Shown: positions 35,102 to 43,664 of the stretch, in pieces
Numbering within the stretch: position 1 is the stretch's first letter
Layout of the letters: the number at the start of each line of letters is the position of its first letter
From: Falsiroseomonas oleicola
GTDB lineage: Bacteria; Pseudomonadota; Alphaproteobacteria; Acetobacterales; Acetobacteraceae
Assembly: GCF_019029495.1 (NCBI RefSeq)
Contig: NZ_JAERQM010000006.1
Span: 263,115-327,114, forward strand
DNA: 64,000 nucleotides
Direction of reading: 5' to 3'
The notes under the pieces: generated by a model
Told to the model about the DNA's origin: nothing
The model's database searches: none
Seen by the model: only the letters and a program-made list of their open reading frames with translations
Position numbers and translations under genes: made by a program

Positions 35102-36496
35102 TCACGCACGGCGCCAGCTCGTGCCCTGCGGCCCGTCCTCCAGCAGGATGCCCTGCCCCGCCAGTTCCTGGCGGATGCGGTCGGCCTCCGCCCAGTCCTT
35201 CGCCTTGCGCGCCGCGAGGCGGGCGGCGATGGCGGCCTCGATGGCCGTGGCATCGCCGTCCGCGCCGCGGAACCAGGCGGCGGGGTCGGTGCCGAGCAGG
35301 CCGAGCAGCGCGCCGCAGGCCAGGATGCGGCCCTTGAGATGCGGCAGGCCCGTATCGGACCCGCGCGCCAGCGTATCATTGGCGGTGGAGACCAGGTGAT
35401 GCAGCGTGGCGAGGGCCAGCGGCGTGTTGAGGTCATCCGCCAGGGCCTGTTCGAAGGGCGGCGATTCGGCCGGGTGCGGCTTGTCGCCGTCCTCGGCCTC
35501 GATTTCGGACATCTTCGACAAGGCGCGATAGAAGCGGTCCAGCTCCCGCCGCGCCTCCTCCAGCGCGCCTTGGGTGTAGTCCAGCGCCGCGCGGTAGTGG
35601 GTGCGCAGCAGCAGCAGCCGGAACGCCTCGCCGGCCCAGGGGCCGTGACGCAAAATATCTTGTACAGTCAGAAAGTTACCGACCGACTTTGACATCTTCT
35701 CGCCGTCGACCAGCAGCATCCCATTGTGCAGCCAGTAGCGGGCGTAATGGCTGCCCGGGAAGGCGCAGAGGGATTGCGCGACCTCGTTCTCGTGATGCGG
35801 GAACATCAGGTCGGCGCCACCGCCATGGATGTCGAAATCCGGGCCGAACTGCTTCCAGGACATGGCGGAGCATTCGATATGCCAGCCCGGCCGGCCCCGG
35901 CCCCAGGGGCTGTCCCAGCCCGGCTGTTCCGGGGTGGAGGGCTTCCACAGCACGAAGTCGCCGGCATCGCGCTTATAGGGCGCGACCTCGACCCGCGCGC
36001 CCGCCAGCATCTCCTCCGTCGAGCGGCCGGACAGGGCGCCGTATTGCGGAAAGCTGGACACGGCGAAGAGCACATGGCCCTCCGCCGCATAGGCATGGCC
36101 ATTGGCGACCAGCCGCTCGATCAGCGTCACCATTTCCGGGATGGAGCCGGTGGCGGTCGGCTCCACATCCGGCGGCAGCACGCCGAGGGCGGCCATGTCG
36201 CGGTGGAAATCGGCGGTGGTCCGCGTGGTCAGCGCCGCGATCCCCTCCCCGCTCTCCCGCGCCCGGTCGATGATCTTGTCCTCGACATCGGTGATGTTGC
36301 GGGCATAGGTCAGCTTCGGGAACGCCTGGCGCAGCAGCCGGGCGAGCACGTCGAAGACCACGTTCGGGCGCGCATTGCCCAGATGCGCCAGGTCGTAGAC
36401 GGTCGGGCCGCAGACATACATGCGCACATGCTGGTCATCGATCGGCACGAACCGTTCCTTGCGGCGGGTCGCGGTATTGTGGAGCTGGATGTCCAT
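35102..36496 (-). CDS. cysS: cysteinyl-tRNA synthetase
   Basis: The 464-residue class I synthetase has zinc/Cys-adenylate residues in MYVCGPTVYDLAHLGNARP (the HIGH-like motif is HLGN), KMSKS in DGEKMSKSVGNFLTVQD, and CSAMSWKQFGPDFDIHGGGADLMFPHHENE supplying further zinc ligands. The gene lies 2 bases from gltX on the same strand, so the two synthetases form an operon. Confidence 0.96.
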   Translation of the reverse strand: MDIQLHNTATRRKERFVPIDDQHVRMYVCGPTVYDLAHLGNARPNVVFDVLARLLRQAFPKLTYARNITDVEDKIIDRARESGEGIAALTTRTTADFHRDMAALGVLPPDVEPTATGSIPEMVTLIERLVANGHAYAAEGHVLFAVSSFPQYGALSGRSTEEMLAGARVEVAPYKRDAGDFVLWKPSTPEQPGWDSPWGRGRPGWHIECSAMSWKQFGPDFDIHGGGADLMFPHHENEVAQSLCAFPGSHYARYWLHNGMLLVDGEKMSKSVGNFLTVQDILRHGPWAGEAFRLLLLRTHYRAALDYTQGALEEARRELDRFYRALSKMSEIEAEDGDKPHPAESPPFEQALADDLNTPLALATLHHLVSTANDTLARGSDTGLPHLKGRILACGALLGLLGTDPAAWFRGADGDATAIEAAIAARLAARKAKDWAEADRIRQELAGQGILLEDGPQGTSWRRA

Positions 36497-36498
36497 GT

Positions 36499-37833
36499 TC
36501 AGCCTGCGGCGGCCAGAAGCAGGCGCTTCAGCGCCCGTTCCCGACCGATCAATGGGAGGAAGACCTTGAGGTCCGGGCCGTGGTCCTCGCCCGTCAGGGC
36601 GCGACGCAACGGCAGGTACAGCGCACGGCCCTTGCGGCCGCTGCGCGTCGACAGCTCGGATGTCCAGGCCGGCCAGGTGGCCTCATCCCATGGCTCCTCG
36701 GGCATCGTCTCGGCGGCCAGGCGCAGAAGTTCCGCATCGGCCGCGTCGCCCTGCGGCACGATACCACCGGAGGCAACCTCCCACCAGTCGCGGGCTTCGC
36801 GCAACAGATCGAGGTTGCCGCGCACCGCCAGCCAAAAATTCTCCCCCGCCCCCTCCGGCAGCCACTCCCGCACCACGTCGAAGGGCAGGCCGTGCAGCCA
36901 GCGGCGGTTCAGCGCCAGCATCTGCTTCGTGTCGAAGCGCGCCGCGGATTTGGAAACGCGGCCGAGATCGAAGCCGGGCACCAGATCGGCCGGCATGGCC
37001 GGCACCGGATCGGCGGAGGTGCCAAGGGCGGCCAGGTAGCCGACCAGCGCCGCCGGCTCCACCCCATCGCGCCGCAACTGCCGCAGCCCGACGCTGCCGG
37101 TGCGCTTCGACAGCGGCCCGCCATCGGCATCGGTCAGCAGCGGCAGATGGGCGAAGCGCACCTTCCGCGGATTCCCGCCGAGGGCGGCGAAGATGTCGAG
37201 CTGGATGCCGGTATTGGTGACATGGTCCTCGCCCCGGACGATGTCGGTGATCCCCATCTCCAGGTCATCGACCACCGAAGTGAAGGTATAGAGGTAGCTG
37301 CCATCGGCGCGGATCAGCACCGGGTCGGACAGGCTCGGCAGCTTGACGCTGCGCTTGCCCAGCACGCCATCCTGCCATTCGACATGCCCGCCCGAGAGCT
37401 TGAAGCGCCAATGCGGCGTCTTGCCATTGGCGATGGCGCGGGCGAGCTGGTCTTCCGTCATGCGCAGCGCGGCGCGGTCGTAGAGCGGCGGCTTGCCCTG
37501 GCGGATGCGCTGTTCGCGCTTGAAGGCCAGTTCCTCCTCCGTCTCCAGGCAGGGGTAGAGGTGGCCGGAGGCCTTCAGCCGCGCGGCGGCGGCGTCATAG
37601 GCCGCGATCCGGTCCGACTGCCGGGCGAATTCGTCCCAGTCGAGGCCGAGCCAGCGGAGGTCCTCCTCGATCGCCTGGGCGTATTCGGGGCGGGACCGCT
37701 CGGTATCGGTGTCGTCGAGGCGCAGGAGGAAGCGACCGCCCCGGTGCCGGGCGAGGCACCAGTTGGCGATGGCGATACGGGCATTGCCGACGTGCAGCAG
37801 GCCGGTGGGGGACGGGGCGAAGCGAACTTTCAT
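36499..37833 (-). CDS. gltX: glutamyl-tRNA synthetase
   Basis: A 444-residue class I synthetase. HIGH-like motif: FAPSPTGLLHVGNARIAIAN at the N-terminus. KMSKS-like motif: DGGPLSKRTGSVGLR. The LRLDDTDTERSRPEYAQAI stretch binds glutamate. Alphaproteobacteria often carry two gltX genes; whether this one is the discriminating enzyme or charges tRNA-Gln cannot be told here. Confidence 0.95.
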   Translation of the reverse strand: MKVRFAPSPTGLLHVGNARIAIANWCLARHRGGRFLLRLDDTDTERSRPEYAQAIEEDLRWLGLDWDEFARQSDRIAAYDAAAARLKASGHLYPCLETEEELAFKREQRIRQGKPPLYDRAALRMTEDQLARAIANGKTPHWRFKLSGGHVEWQDGVLGKRSVKLPSLSDPVLIRADGSYLYTFTSVVDDLEMGITDIVRGEDHVTNTGIQLDIFAALGGNPRKVRFAHLPLLTDADGGPLSKRTGSVGLRQLRRDGVEPAALVGYLAALGTSADPVPAMPADLVPGFDLGRVSKSAARFDTKQMLALNRRWLHGLPFDVVREWLPEGAGENFWLAVRGNLDLLREARDWWEVASGGIVPQGDAADAELLRLAAETMPEEPWDEATWPAWTSELSTRSGRKGRALYLPLRRALTGEDHGPDLKVFLPLIGRERALKRLLLAAAG

Positions 37834-37943
37834 GAGGCCGGGAGAGGAACGTCAAAAGACCGCGCAAAGCAAGGCGCCGGATACAATTCGCCCCATTCCG
37901 GCCACCCCTGGGGTGCTATTATCCGTGGGTAAGGAGAATTCCG

Positions 37944-38354
37944 ATGCCCAGGCTTCGTACGGTGATGCTTCGTGCCGCGATCTTTGCCGGCGTTCTCGCA
38001 GTGGGTGCCGTGGCGGCCCCGGCGGCCCAGGCCGACTGGCGCTACCGGGGGCATGGTGGGGGGTACCATCACCACAACAATGGCGCCGCCGTGGTCGGCG
38101 GTGCGCTGCTGGGGTTGGGTGTGGGTGCGCTTCTGGGTGCGGCCCTGGCGCCGCCGCCCGTGATCTACGCGCCGCCGCCGGTTGTCTACTACCCGCCGCC
38201 ACGCGCCTATTACGCGCCGCCTCCGCAGGTCTATTACGCCCCGGCCTATCCGCCGCCGGCCTATTACGCACCGTCCTATGCACCGCCGCCGCCGGGCTAT
38301 TACGAGCCCGCGCCGGTCTACGCCCCGGCGCCAGGATGGGGTGGGACGAAGTAG
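37944..38354 (+). CDS. exported Gly-zipper and Pro/Tyr-rich repeat protein
   Basis: The 136-residue protein has a signal peptide (MPRLRTVMLRAAIFAGVLAVG, ending AQA), a GGGYHHHNNG stretch, a Gly-zipper hydrophobic segment (GALLGLGVGALLGAALAPPP), then about ten repeats of the kind YYAPPP/VYYAPA. AAGGAG lies 8 bases upstream of the ATG. It shares its style with the protein at 22508 and is probably anchored in or near the cell envelope. The function is unknown. Confidence 0.72.
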   Translation: MPRLRTVMLRAAIFAGVLAVGAVAAPAAQADWRYRGHGGGYHHHNNGAAVVGGALLGLGVGALLGAALAPPPVIYAPPPVVYYPPPRAYYAPPPQVYYAPAYPPPAYYAPSYAPPPPGYYEPAPVYAPAPGWGGTK

Positions 38355-38361
38355 CCGCCGG

Positions 38362-38778
38362 CTACTCCTCTCCCTCCTCCTCGTCATCATCCTCGTCCCG
38401 GCGCGGGTCGAGGATGCGCCAGTTGCGCTCCTCGGCATCCGCCGCGGGGCGGGCGGCGAAATCGGCCAGTTCGGTGGCGCTGCGCCAGGCATCGTCACCG
38501 GCGCCGTCCACCTCCGCATCCTCGCCGAAGGTGCCCCAGGCCGCCATCACCGCCTTGGCGTCCATGCCGGCGCCGCGGCAGATATCGACCGAGTCGCGGA
38601 CATAGCGGCGGGCGAAGGCATTGGCATGGGCAATGGTGCCGAAGCCGCGCACGACCTCCACCGGCTCCGCGCCATTGGCGCCGGACAGGTCCATGATGCG
38701 GACCTCCAGCCCCTCCACCTGGCCGAGCACCTGTTCGGCGAAGATGGGATCCTCCTCGCCATCATCCTGCCCGCTCAT
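38362..38778 (-). CDS. conserved acidic hypothetical protein
   Basis: The 138-residue protein has no recognised domain. The middle (EVVRGFGTIAHANAFARRYVRDSVDICRG) looks like a structured helix-strand core and the tail is strongly acidic (DPRRDEDDDEEEGEE). The start overlaps the nadE stop (ATGA), so it is translated with NAD synthetase; that may hint at a role near NAD metabolism. Confidence 0.65.
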   Translation of the reverse strand: MSGQDDGEEDPIFAEQVLGQVEGLEVRIMDLSGANGAEPVEVVRGFGTIAHANAFARRYVRDSVDICRGAGMDAKAVMAAWGTFGEDAEVDGAGDDAWRSATELADFAARPAADAEERNWRILDPRRDEDDDEEEGEE

Positions 38779-40439
38779 GCGATCAATCCCGAAAAGCCGT
38801 TGGTCAGGGGGTAGCGCCGGTCGCGGCCGAAGGCGCGGGGCGTGATCTTCACACCGGGCGGCGCCTGGCGGCGCTTGTATTCGGCGCGGTCCAGCATGCG
38901 CCAGATGCGCAGCACCGTGGCGCGGTCATGGCCCTGGGCCACCAGCGCATCCACATCCATCTCCCGCTCCACCAGCCCCTCCAGGATCGCGTCCAGCACC
39001 TCATAGGGTGGCAGCGTGTCCTGGTCGGTCTGGTCGGGCTTGAGTTCCGCGGAGGGCGGCTTGGTGATGACCCGCTCCGGCATCACCGGCCCTTCCGGCC
39101 CCAGGGCACCCTGCGGCACATTCGCATTGCGCCAGCGCGACAGGGCGAAGACCGTCATCTTCCAGACGTCCTTCAGCACCGAATAGCCGCCACACATGTC
39201 GCCATAGAGGGTGGCGTAGCCCGTGCTCATCTCCGACTTGTTGCCGGTGGTCAGCAGCATGTCGCCGAACTTGTTGGACAGCGCCATCAGCGTCACGCCG
39301 CGCAGACGGGACTGCAGGTTTTCCTCGGTGGTATCGGCCGGACGGTTGCCGAAGGCCGGCGCCAGCATGCCCTGCATGGCCCGCATCGCCGCGCCGATCG
39401 GGATGCTTTCGTAGCGGATGCCGAGCAACTGCGCGCAGCCCTCCGCATCGTCCAGACTATCGCGGGAGGTATAGGGCGAGGGCATCATCACCGCCCGCAC
39501 CCGGTCCGGCCCCAGCGCATCGGCGGCGACGGCGGCTGACAGGGCGCTGTCGATGCCGCCCGACAGGCCCAGCACCACGCCGGGGAAGCCGTTCTTGTTC
39601 ACGTAGTCGCGCAGGCCGAGCATCATGGCGCGGTAGATCTGTTCCAGCCGCGGCATGGCCGGCGGAATCGGCTGCGGCGCGCAGACCCAGCCCTGCGGGC
39701 CGCGCGACCAGTCGGTGATCGCCACCTGCTCCTCGAACATCGGCATCTGCAGGGCCAGGCTGCGATCGGCGTTGAGGACGAAGGAAGCCCCCTCGAACAC
39801 CAGCTCATCCTGGCCGCAGATCTGGTTCAGGAAGACGAAGGGCAGCCCGGTCTCCACCACCCGCGCCACGGCGAGCTGAACCCGGGTGTCCTGCTTCTCC
39901 GCCTCGAAGGGGGAGCCGTTGATGCTGATGAGCATCTCCGCGCCGCTTTCCAGCAGCGTCTCGCTGACCGCGGGAAACCACCAGTCCTCGCAGATCATCA
40001 GGCCGAGCCGGACGCCGCGGAAGGCCACCGGGCCGGGCGCGGGGCCGGCGATGAAGACGCGCTTGTCGTCGAAGACGCCGTAATTCGGCAGCTCGTGCTT
40101 GGCGCGGCGGGCCAGGATGCGGCCGCCCTCCAGCAGGAACAGGGCATTGTGCAGCCGGTCGCCATCGCGCCAGGGGCCGCCCACCACCACACCCGGCCCG
40201 CCATCGGCGGTCTCCGCCGCCAGCGCCTCGATCCGCTGCATGCAGGCCTCCACGAAGGCCGGCTTGAGCACCAGGTCCTCCGGCGGATAGCCGGCGATGG
40301 AGAATTCCGGGGTGACGAGCAGGTCGGCGCCAGCGGCGGCGGCCTCCGCCCTGGCCCGGCGGATGCGGTCCGCATTGGCGTCGAGCGCGCCCTCATGCGG
40401 GTTGATCTGGGCGAGCGCGATGCGGAGGCGGTCTGTCAT
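38775..40439 (-). CDS. nadE: glutamine-dependent NAD+ synthetase
   Basis: The 554-residue two-domain enzyme makes the last step of NAD synthesis. The N-terminal glutaminase (nitrilase fold) has the Glu-Lys-Cys triad in LVTPEFSIAGYPPEDL, RAKHELPNYGVFDDKRVF and RLGLMICEDWWFP. The C-terminal synthetase has the PP-loop VVLGLSGGIDSALSAAVAAD and TGNKSEMSTGYATLYGDMCGG. The nicotinate phosphoribosyltransferase-like gene lies 2 kb away on the same strand. Confidence 0.96.
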   Translation of the reverse strand: MTDRLRIALAQINPHEGALDANADRIRRARAEAAAAGADLLVTPEFSIAGYPPEDLVLKPAFVEACMQRIEALAAETADGGPGVVVGGPWRDGDRLHNALFLLEGGRILARRAKHELPNYGVFDDKRVFIAGPAPGPVAFRGVRLGLMICEDWWFPAVSETLLESGAEMLISINGSPFEAEKQDTRVQLAVARVVETGLPFVFLNQICGQDELVFEGASFVLNADRSLALQMPMFEEQVAITDWSRGPQGWVCAPQPIPPAMPRLEQIYRAMMLGLRDYVNKNGFPGVVLGLSGGIDSALSAAVAADALGPDRVRAVMMPSPYTSRDSLDDAEGCAQLLGIRYESIPIGAAMRAMQGMLAPAFGNRPADTTEENLQSRLRGVTLMALSNKFGDMLLTTGNKSEMSTGYATLYGDMCGGYSVLKDVWKMTVFALSRWRNANVPQGALGPEGPVMPERVITKPPSAELKPDQTDQDTLPPYEVLDAILEGLVEREMDVDALVAQGHDRATVLRIWRMLDRAEYKRRQAPPGVKITPRAFGRDRRYPLTNGFSGLIA

Positions 40440-40473
40440 GATCTCGGGAACCTAGGGACGGCCCCATATGGGG

Positions 40474-41397
40474 TCAACGCGCCCGATCCGGGAAGCGGAC
40501 CACCATCAGGATCATGCCGGCCGAAACCAGCCCGACGCCGAGGAAGCCGGCCAGCCCCAGCGGCTCCGCCAGCAGCGGCCAGGCCGCCAGCGCCGCCATC
40601 CCCGGCACCAAGGCAGTGATGGTGGTGGTGGTCGGCGCGCCGAGGGCCGTGACCGCGCGGGTGAACAGCAGCCCGGCCAGGATGGTCGCGCCGATGCCCT
40701 GGTAGGCGAGCTGGTACAGCACCGCGCCCGTGCTGGCCGTGCCCATGCTCGACGGCAGCAGGAACCACCAGACCGGCAGGTAGACCGGGGCCGACCACAG
40801 CGCGATGGACAGCGTCGCCTGCATCGCGCCGATGCCCCAGAGGCGGATCAGCAGCGTATAGACCGCCCAGCAGCAGGACCCGCCCAGGAACAGCAGGTCG
40901 CCGCGCCAGGCGCCCGGATGGCTGCCGAAAGTGTCGCTGGCCAGAAGGCCAATGCCCATCGCCACCACGACCAGGGAGGCGACCCGCCGGCGGGTCCAGG
41001 ACTCGCCGAGGAAGGCGGCGCCGAGGGCGGCGGTCAGGAAGGGCAGCGTGCCCGGCAGCATCACCCCGCCATGGGCGGCCGGCGCCAAGGTGAAGCCGTG
41101 ATAGGCGAGGATCGGAAAGCCGAAGGAGGCCGAGGCCAGGATCGGCAGCAGCCGCAACGGCGGCAGCCTCGGCCGGCCCAGCACCGCCACCAGCGGCATC
41201 GCCGCCAGGAAGGCCCCCGCATAGCGCAGCATGGCCACGTCCCAGGGCGTCAGCGCCTGGCTGGCCGAGAGGCGGGAGGACAGCAGGAATCCGGTCCAGA
41301 CGAACAGCACCGCGAAGGCGCAGGCAAAGCCGATGCGCCGTTCGCGCAAGGCGACGACGCCGGGCGCGGCGGAGGGGGGAGGCGTTTCGCCGTGCAT
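40474..41397 (-). CDS. EamA/DMT family transporter
   Basis: The 307-residue protein has about ten hydrophobic spans in two EamA repeats. The first includes FLAAMPLVAVLGRP, then PAAHGGVMLPGTLPFLTAALGAAFL. The second includes TALVPGMAALAAWPLLAEPL, the conserved loop before the last helices. These carriers usually export small metabolites. It is followed by nadE after 34 bases, with no functional clue. Confidence 0.88.
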   Translation of the reverse strand: MHGETPPPSAAPGVVALRERRIGFACAFAVLFVWTGFLLSSRLSASQALTPWDVAMLRYAGAFLAAMPLVAVLGRPRLPPLRLLPILASASFGFPILAYHGFTLAPAAHGGVMLPGTLPFLTAALGAAFLGESWTRRRVASLVVVAMGIGLLASDTFGSHPGAWRGDLLFLGGSCCWAVYTLLIRLWGIGAMQATLSIALWSAPVYLPVWWFLLPSSMGTASTGAVLYQLAYQGIGATILAGLLFTRAVTALGAPTTTTITALVPGMAALAAWPLLAEPLGLAGFLGVGLVSAGMILMVVRFPDRAR

Positions 41398-41452
41398 CCG
41401 CTTCAGTCTAAACGATCATCGCATTGCTTGCCCATCCGACGGAGGACCCGCC

Positions 41453-42487
41453 ATGTCCGCGCCCGACCCCTTCCTGCCCGGTGACCTGCTGCCGGCCCTG
41501 TCCCTGCCGGATGCGGCCGGCGCGCTGTTCGACCTGCACCAGCAGACCATCGCCGGGCTGCACCGGGTGCTGGTGCTCGGCCGCGCGGGCAGCGTGCCGA
41601 AGTCCATCCTGCAACAGGCGGCGGAGCAGGGCGCACGCATCATCCTGATTTCCGACCTGAAGCCCGACGGCACCCAGCACGCGGATGGCCCGCCACGCCT
41701 GTTCGATCCCGAGCGGAAACTGTTCAACGGGCTCGGCCTGCCGGAAGGCGGCGTCGCCGTGATCTCGCCGCGCGGTCGGCTCGCCTTCGTCCAGGCCGGA
41801 GATGCGGCGCTGCGCGCCGGCCTCGCCATGTTGCCCGAACCTGCTACCCCCGAGTTGCGGCGGCAGACTGCGCCGGTGCTGCTGATCCCCGGCGTGCTGG
41901 AGTCGGAGCTGATCGCGGCACTGCTGGCGCATTGGGAAAAGGGCGAGAAATCGCAGGACCGCGTCGCCTCCTCGGCCGCCGGCGCCGGGGCGGGCAAGGT
42001 GGCGAATATCAAGCGCCGGACGGATGTCTTCCTCGACGACCGGCAGCTCTACGCCACCTTCCAGCGCCGGCTGGAACGCCGCGTGCTGCCGGAGATGTGG
42101 CGCGCCTTCCGCTTCCGCGCCGCGAGCTTCGAGGCGCCGCGCATCGGCTGCTATGCGGCGGAGGTGGCCGGCGCCTTCGGCGCGCATCGCGACAACCGCA
42201 CGCCCTTCACGGCGCATCGCCGCTTCGCCATGAGCCTCAACCTGAACAGCGGCGCCTATCGCGGCGGCCGGCTGCGTTTCCCCGAATTCGGCACCGAGGA
42301 ATACGAGCCCGAGGCCGGGGGCTGCGCCATCTTCTGCTGCGACCTGCTGCATGAGGCGCTGCCGGTCACCGAGGGCCGGCGCTTCGCCATCTTCACCTTC
42401 TTCACCGATGCCGAGGGTGCGCAGCAGGAACGGCGGCTGATGGCGGAAGCCGCCGCCCGCGGCCAGAAAGGTGTGGAGATGCGGTGA
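41453..42487 (+). CDS. 2OG-Fe(II) oxygenase with N-terminal thioredoxin-fold-like domain
   Basis: The protein has 344 residues. The first 130 (LLPALSLPDAAGALFDLHQQ, then RIILISDLKPDG) resemble a peroxiredoxin/thioredoxin fold that has lost its cysteines. The second half is a prolyl-4-hydroxylase-like jelly roll: metal ligands HRD in AFGAHRDNRTPFTAHRR and the distal His in CDLLHEALPV, with 2-oxoglutarate Arg in TEGRRFAIFTFF. ATG 41453 follows GGAGG by 8 bases. The hydroxylated substrate is unknown. Confidence 0.82.
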   Translation: MSAPDPFLPGDLLPALSLPDAAGALFDLHQQTIAGLHRVLVLGRAGSVPKSILQQAAEQGARIILISDLKPDGTQHADGPPRLFDPERKLFNGLGLPEGGVAVISPRGRLAFVQAGDAALRAGLAMLPEPATPELRRQTAPVLLIPGVLESELIAALLAHWEKGEKSQDRVASSAAGAGAGKVANIKRRTDVFLDDRQLYATFQRRLERRVLPEMWRAFRFRAASFEAPRIGCYAAEVAGAFGAHRDNRTPFTAHRRFAMSLNLNSGAYRGGRLRFPEFGTEEYEPEAGGCAIFCCDLLHEALPVTEGRRFAIFTFFTDAEGAQQERRLMAEAAARGQKGVEMR

Positions 42488-42498
42488 CCAGCCCGGGC

Positions 42499-43659
42499 TC
42501 AGCCCGGACCGCGCCGCCGCATCCCGTTCCGCAGCAGGAATTCGCGCCCGACCTTCACGCGCGGAACGCCGTCATAGGCGACGATATCCGCGGTGGCGTA
42601 GGTCTCGCTCCAGACATCGGGGATGAAGGAGCCGGTGCCGACCACGTCGATCGGCGCCTTGGCCTCCGCCATGACGCGGCATTTGCGGACCCCGAAGCCA
42701 GAGGAGGCAACGATGCGGACCTTGGGGAAGCCGGCCTCGTCCAGCGCCTCCCGCACCCGCCAGATCGCCGCCGCCGAGACGCCGGTACCGACCAGGTGGC
42801 GCAGTTCCGTCTCGCTGCGATAGCGGCGGACCGCCTGCGGCGCGTGGCGTTCCAGCACGGCGTAGGATTCGCCCGGGTCCAGCCCCTCCAGGAAGCGGCC
42901 GCCATGGGTGTCGAGCCGCACCGCCATCCGCCCGGCGGCGGCGAGTTCGGGGAATCGCTGGCAGACGGCCAGGCTGTCCGTCACCTCCCGCCCGAAATAG
43001 TCGACCAGGACCGTCAGGTCCTCGGCCGGGAAGGTCTCGTGGAACATCTCCGCCGCGCGGACGGTGGAACCGGCATAGCCGATCAGGGCATGCGGCATGG
43101 TGCCGCGCCCACGGGCGGCGCCGAACCAATGGGCCGTCGCGTCATTGGCATTGCCGATGAAGCCCTTGGCCCCTTCCCGCTGCGCCGCCGCGCTGCCAAT
43201 CGCCGCGGCATAGGCCATCATTTCCTGCATCTCGGCGCCGGCACAGTGCCGTGCATCCATGGCCAGGAAGGGGACCTGCGGCAGCTCGACGCACATCTGG
43301 TAGGCGTTATGGGCCGCGACACAGGCCGGCCCCAGCTTCTGGAGCAGGATCGTCTCCAGATCCGCGAGCTGCTCGAAAGCGCCCGAGAGGTAGAAGATCG
43401 GGTCGCCGGCCCCGACCCAATCCCCTTCCCGGTGCATCAGCTCGATCTCGAAGCTGGTGCCACGATGCGCCGCCACGGCCTCCAGCCATTCCGTCGCCAG
43501 GCGCGGGGCGGAGATCACCGGGCGGCGCAGGAAGACCGCATAGGTCACCCGGCAATCGCCGAACTTCTGAACCACCGCCCGCGTGCGGTTGAAGTAGCTG
43601 TCGGTCCAGGCCGGGATGTCCGCCACGGCCGGCGGCAGGGGCCGGCCGTTGGGGGGCAT
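42499..43659 (-). CDS. nicotinate phosphoribosyltransferase-like protein
   Basis: The 386-residue protein has the NAPRTase fold. WTDSYFNRTRAVVQKFGD is the N-terminal substrate-binding segment, and LMHREGDWVGAGDPIFYLSG and FLAMDARHCAGAEMQEMMAYAAAIG follow; the phosphate-binding end is DVVGTGSFIPDVW. It would start the Preiss-Handler salvage of nicotinate to NAD, ended by the neighbouring nadE. It lies 5 bases downstream of the DAHP synthase gene. A GTG at 43668 is an alternative start overlapping the DAHP synthase stop. Confidence 0.85.
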   Translation of the reverse strand: MPPNGRPLPPAVADIPAWTDSYFNRTRAVVQKFGDCRVTYAVFLRRPVISAPRLATEWLEAVAAHRGTSFEIELMHREGDWVGAGDPIFYLSGAFEQLADLETILLQKLGPACVAAHNAYQMCVELPQVPFLAMDARHCAGAEMQEMMAYAAAIGSAAAQREGAKGFIGNANDATAHWFGAARGRGTMPHALIGYAGSTVRAAEMFHETFPAEDLTVLVDYFGREVTDSLAVCQRFPELAAAGRMAVRLDTHGGRFLEGLDPGESYAVLERHAPQAVRRYRSETELRHLVGTGVSAAAIWRVREALDEAGFPKVRIVASSGFGVRKCRVMAEAKAPIDVVGTGSFIPDVWSETYATADIVAYDGVPRVKVGREFLLRNGMRRRGPG

Positions 43660-43664
43660 GGCCG

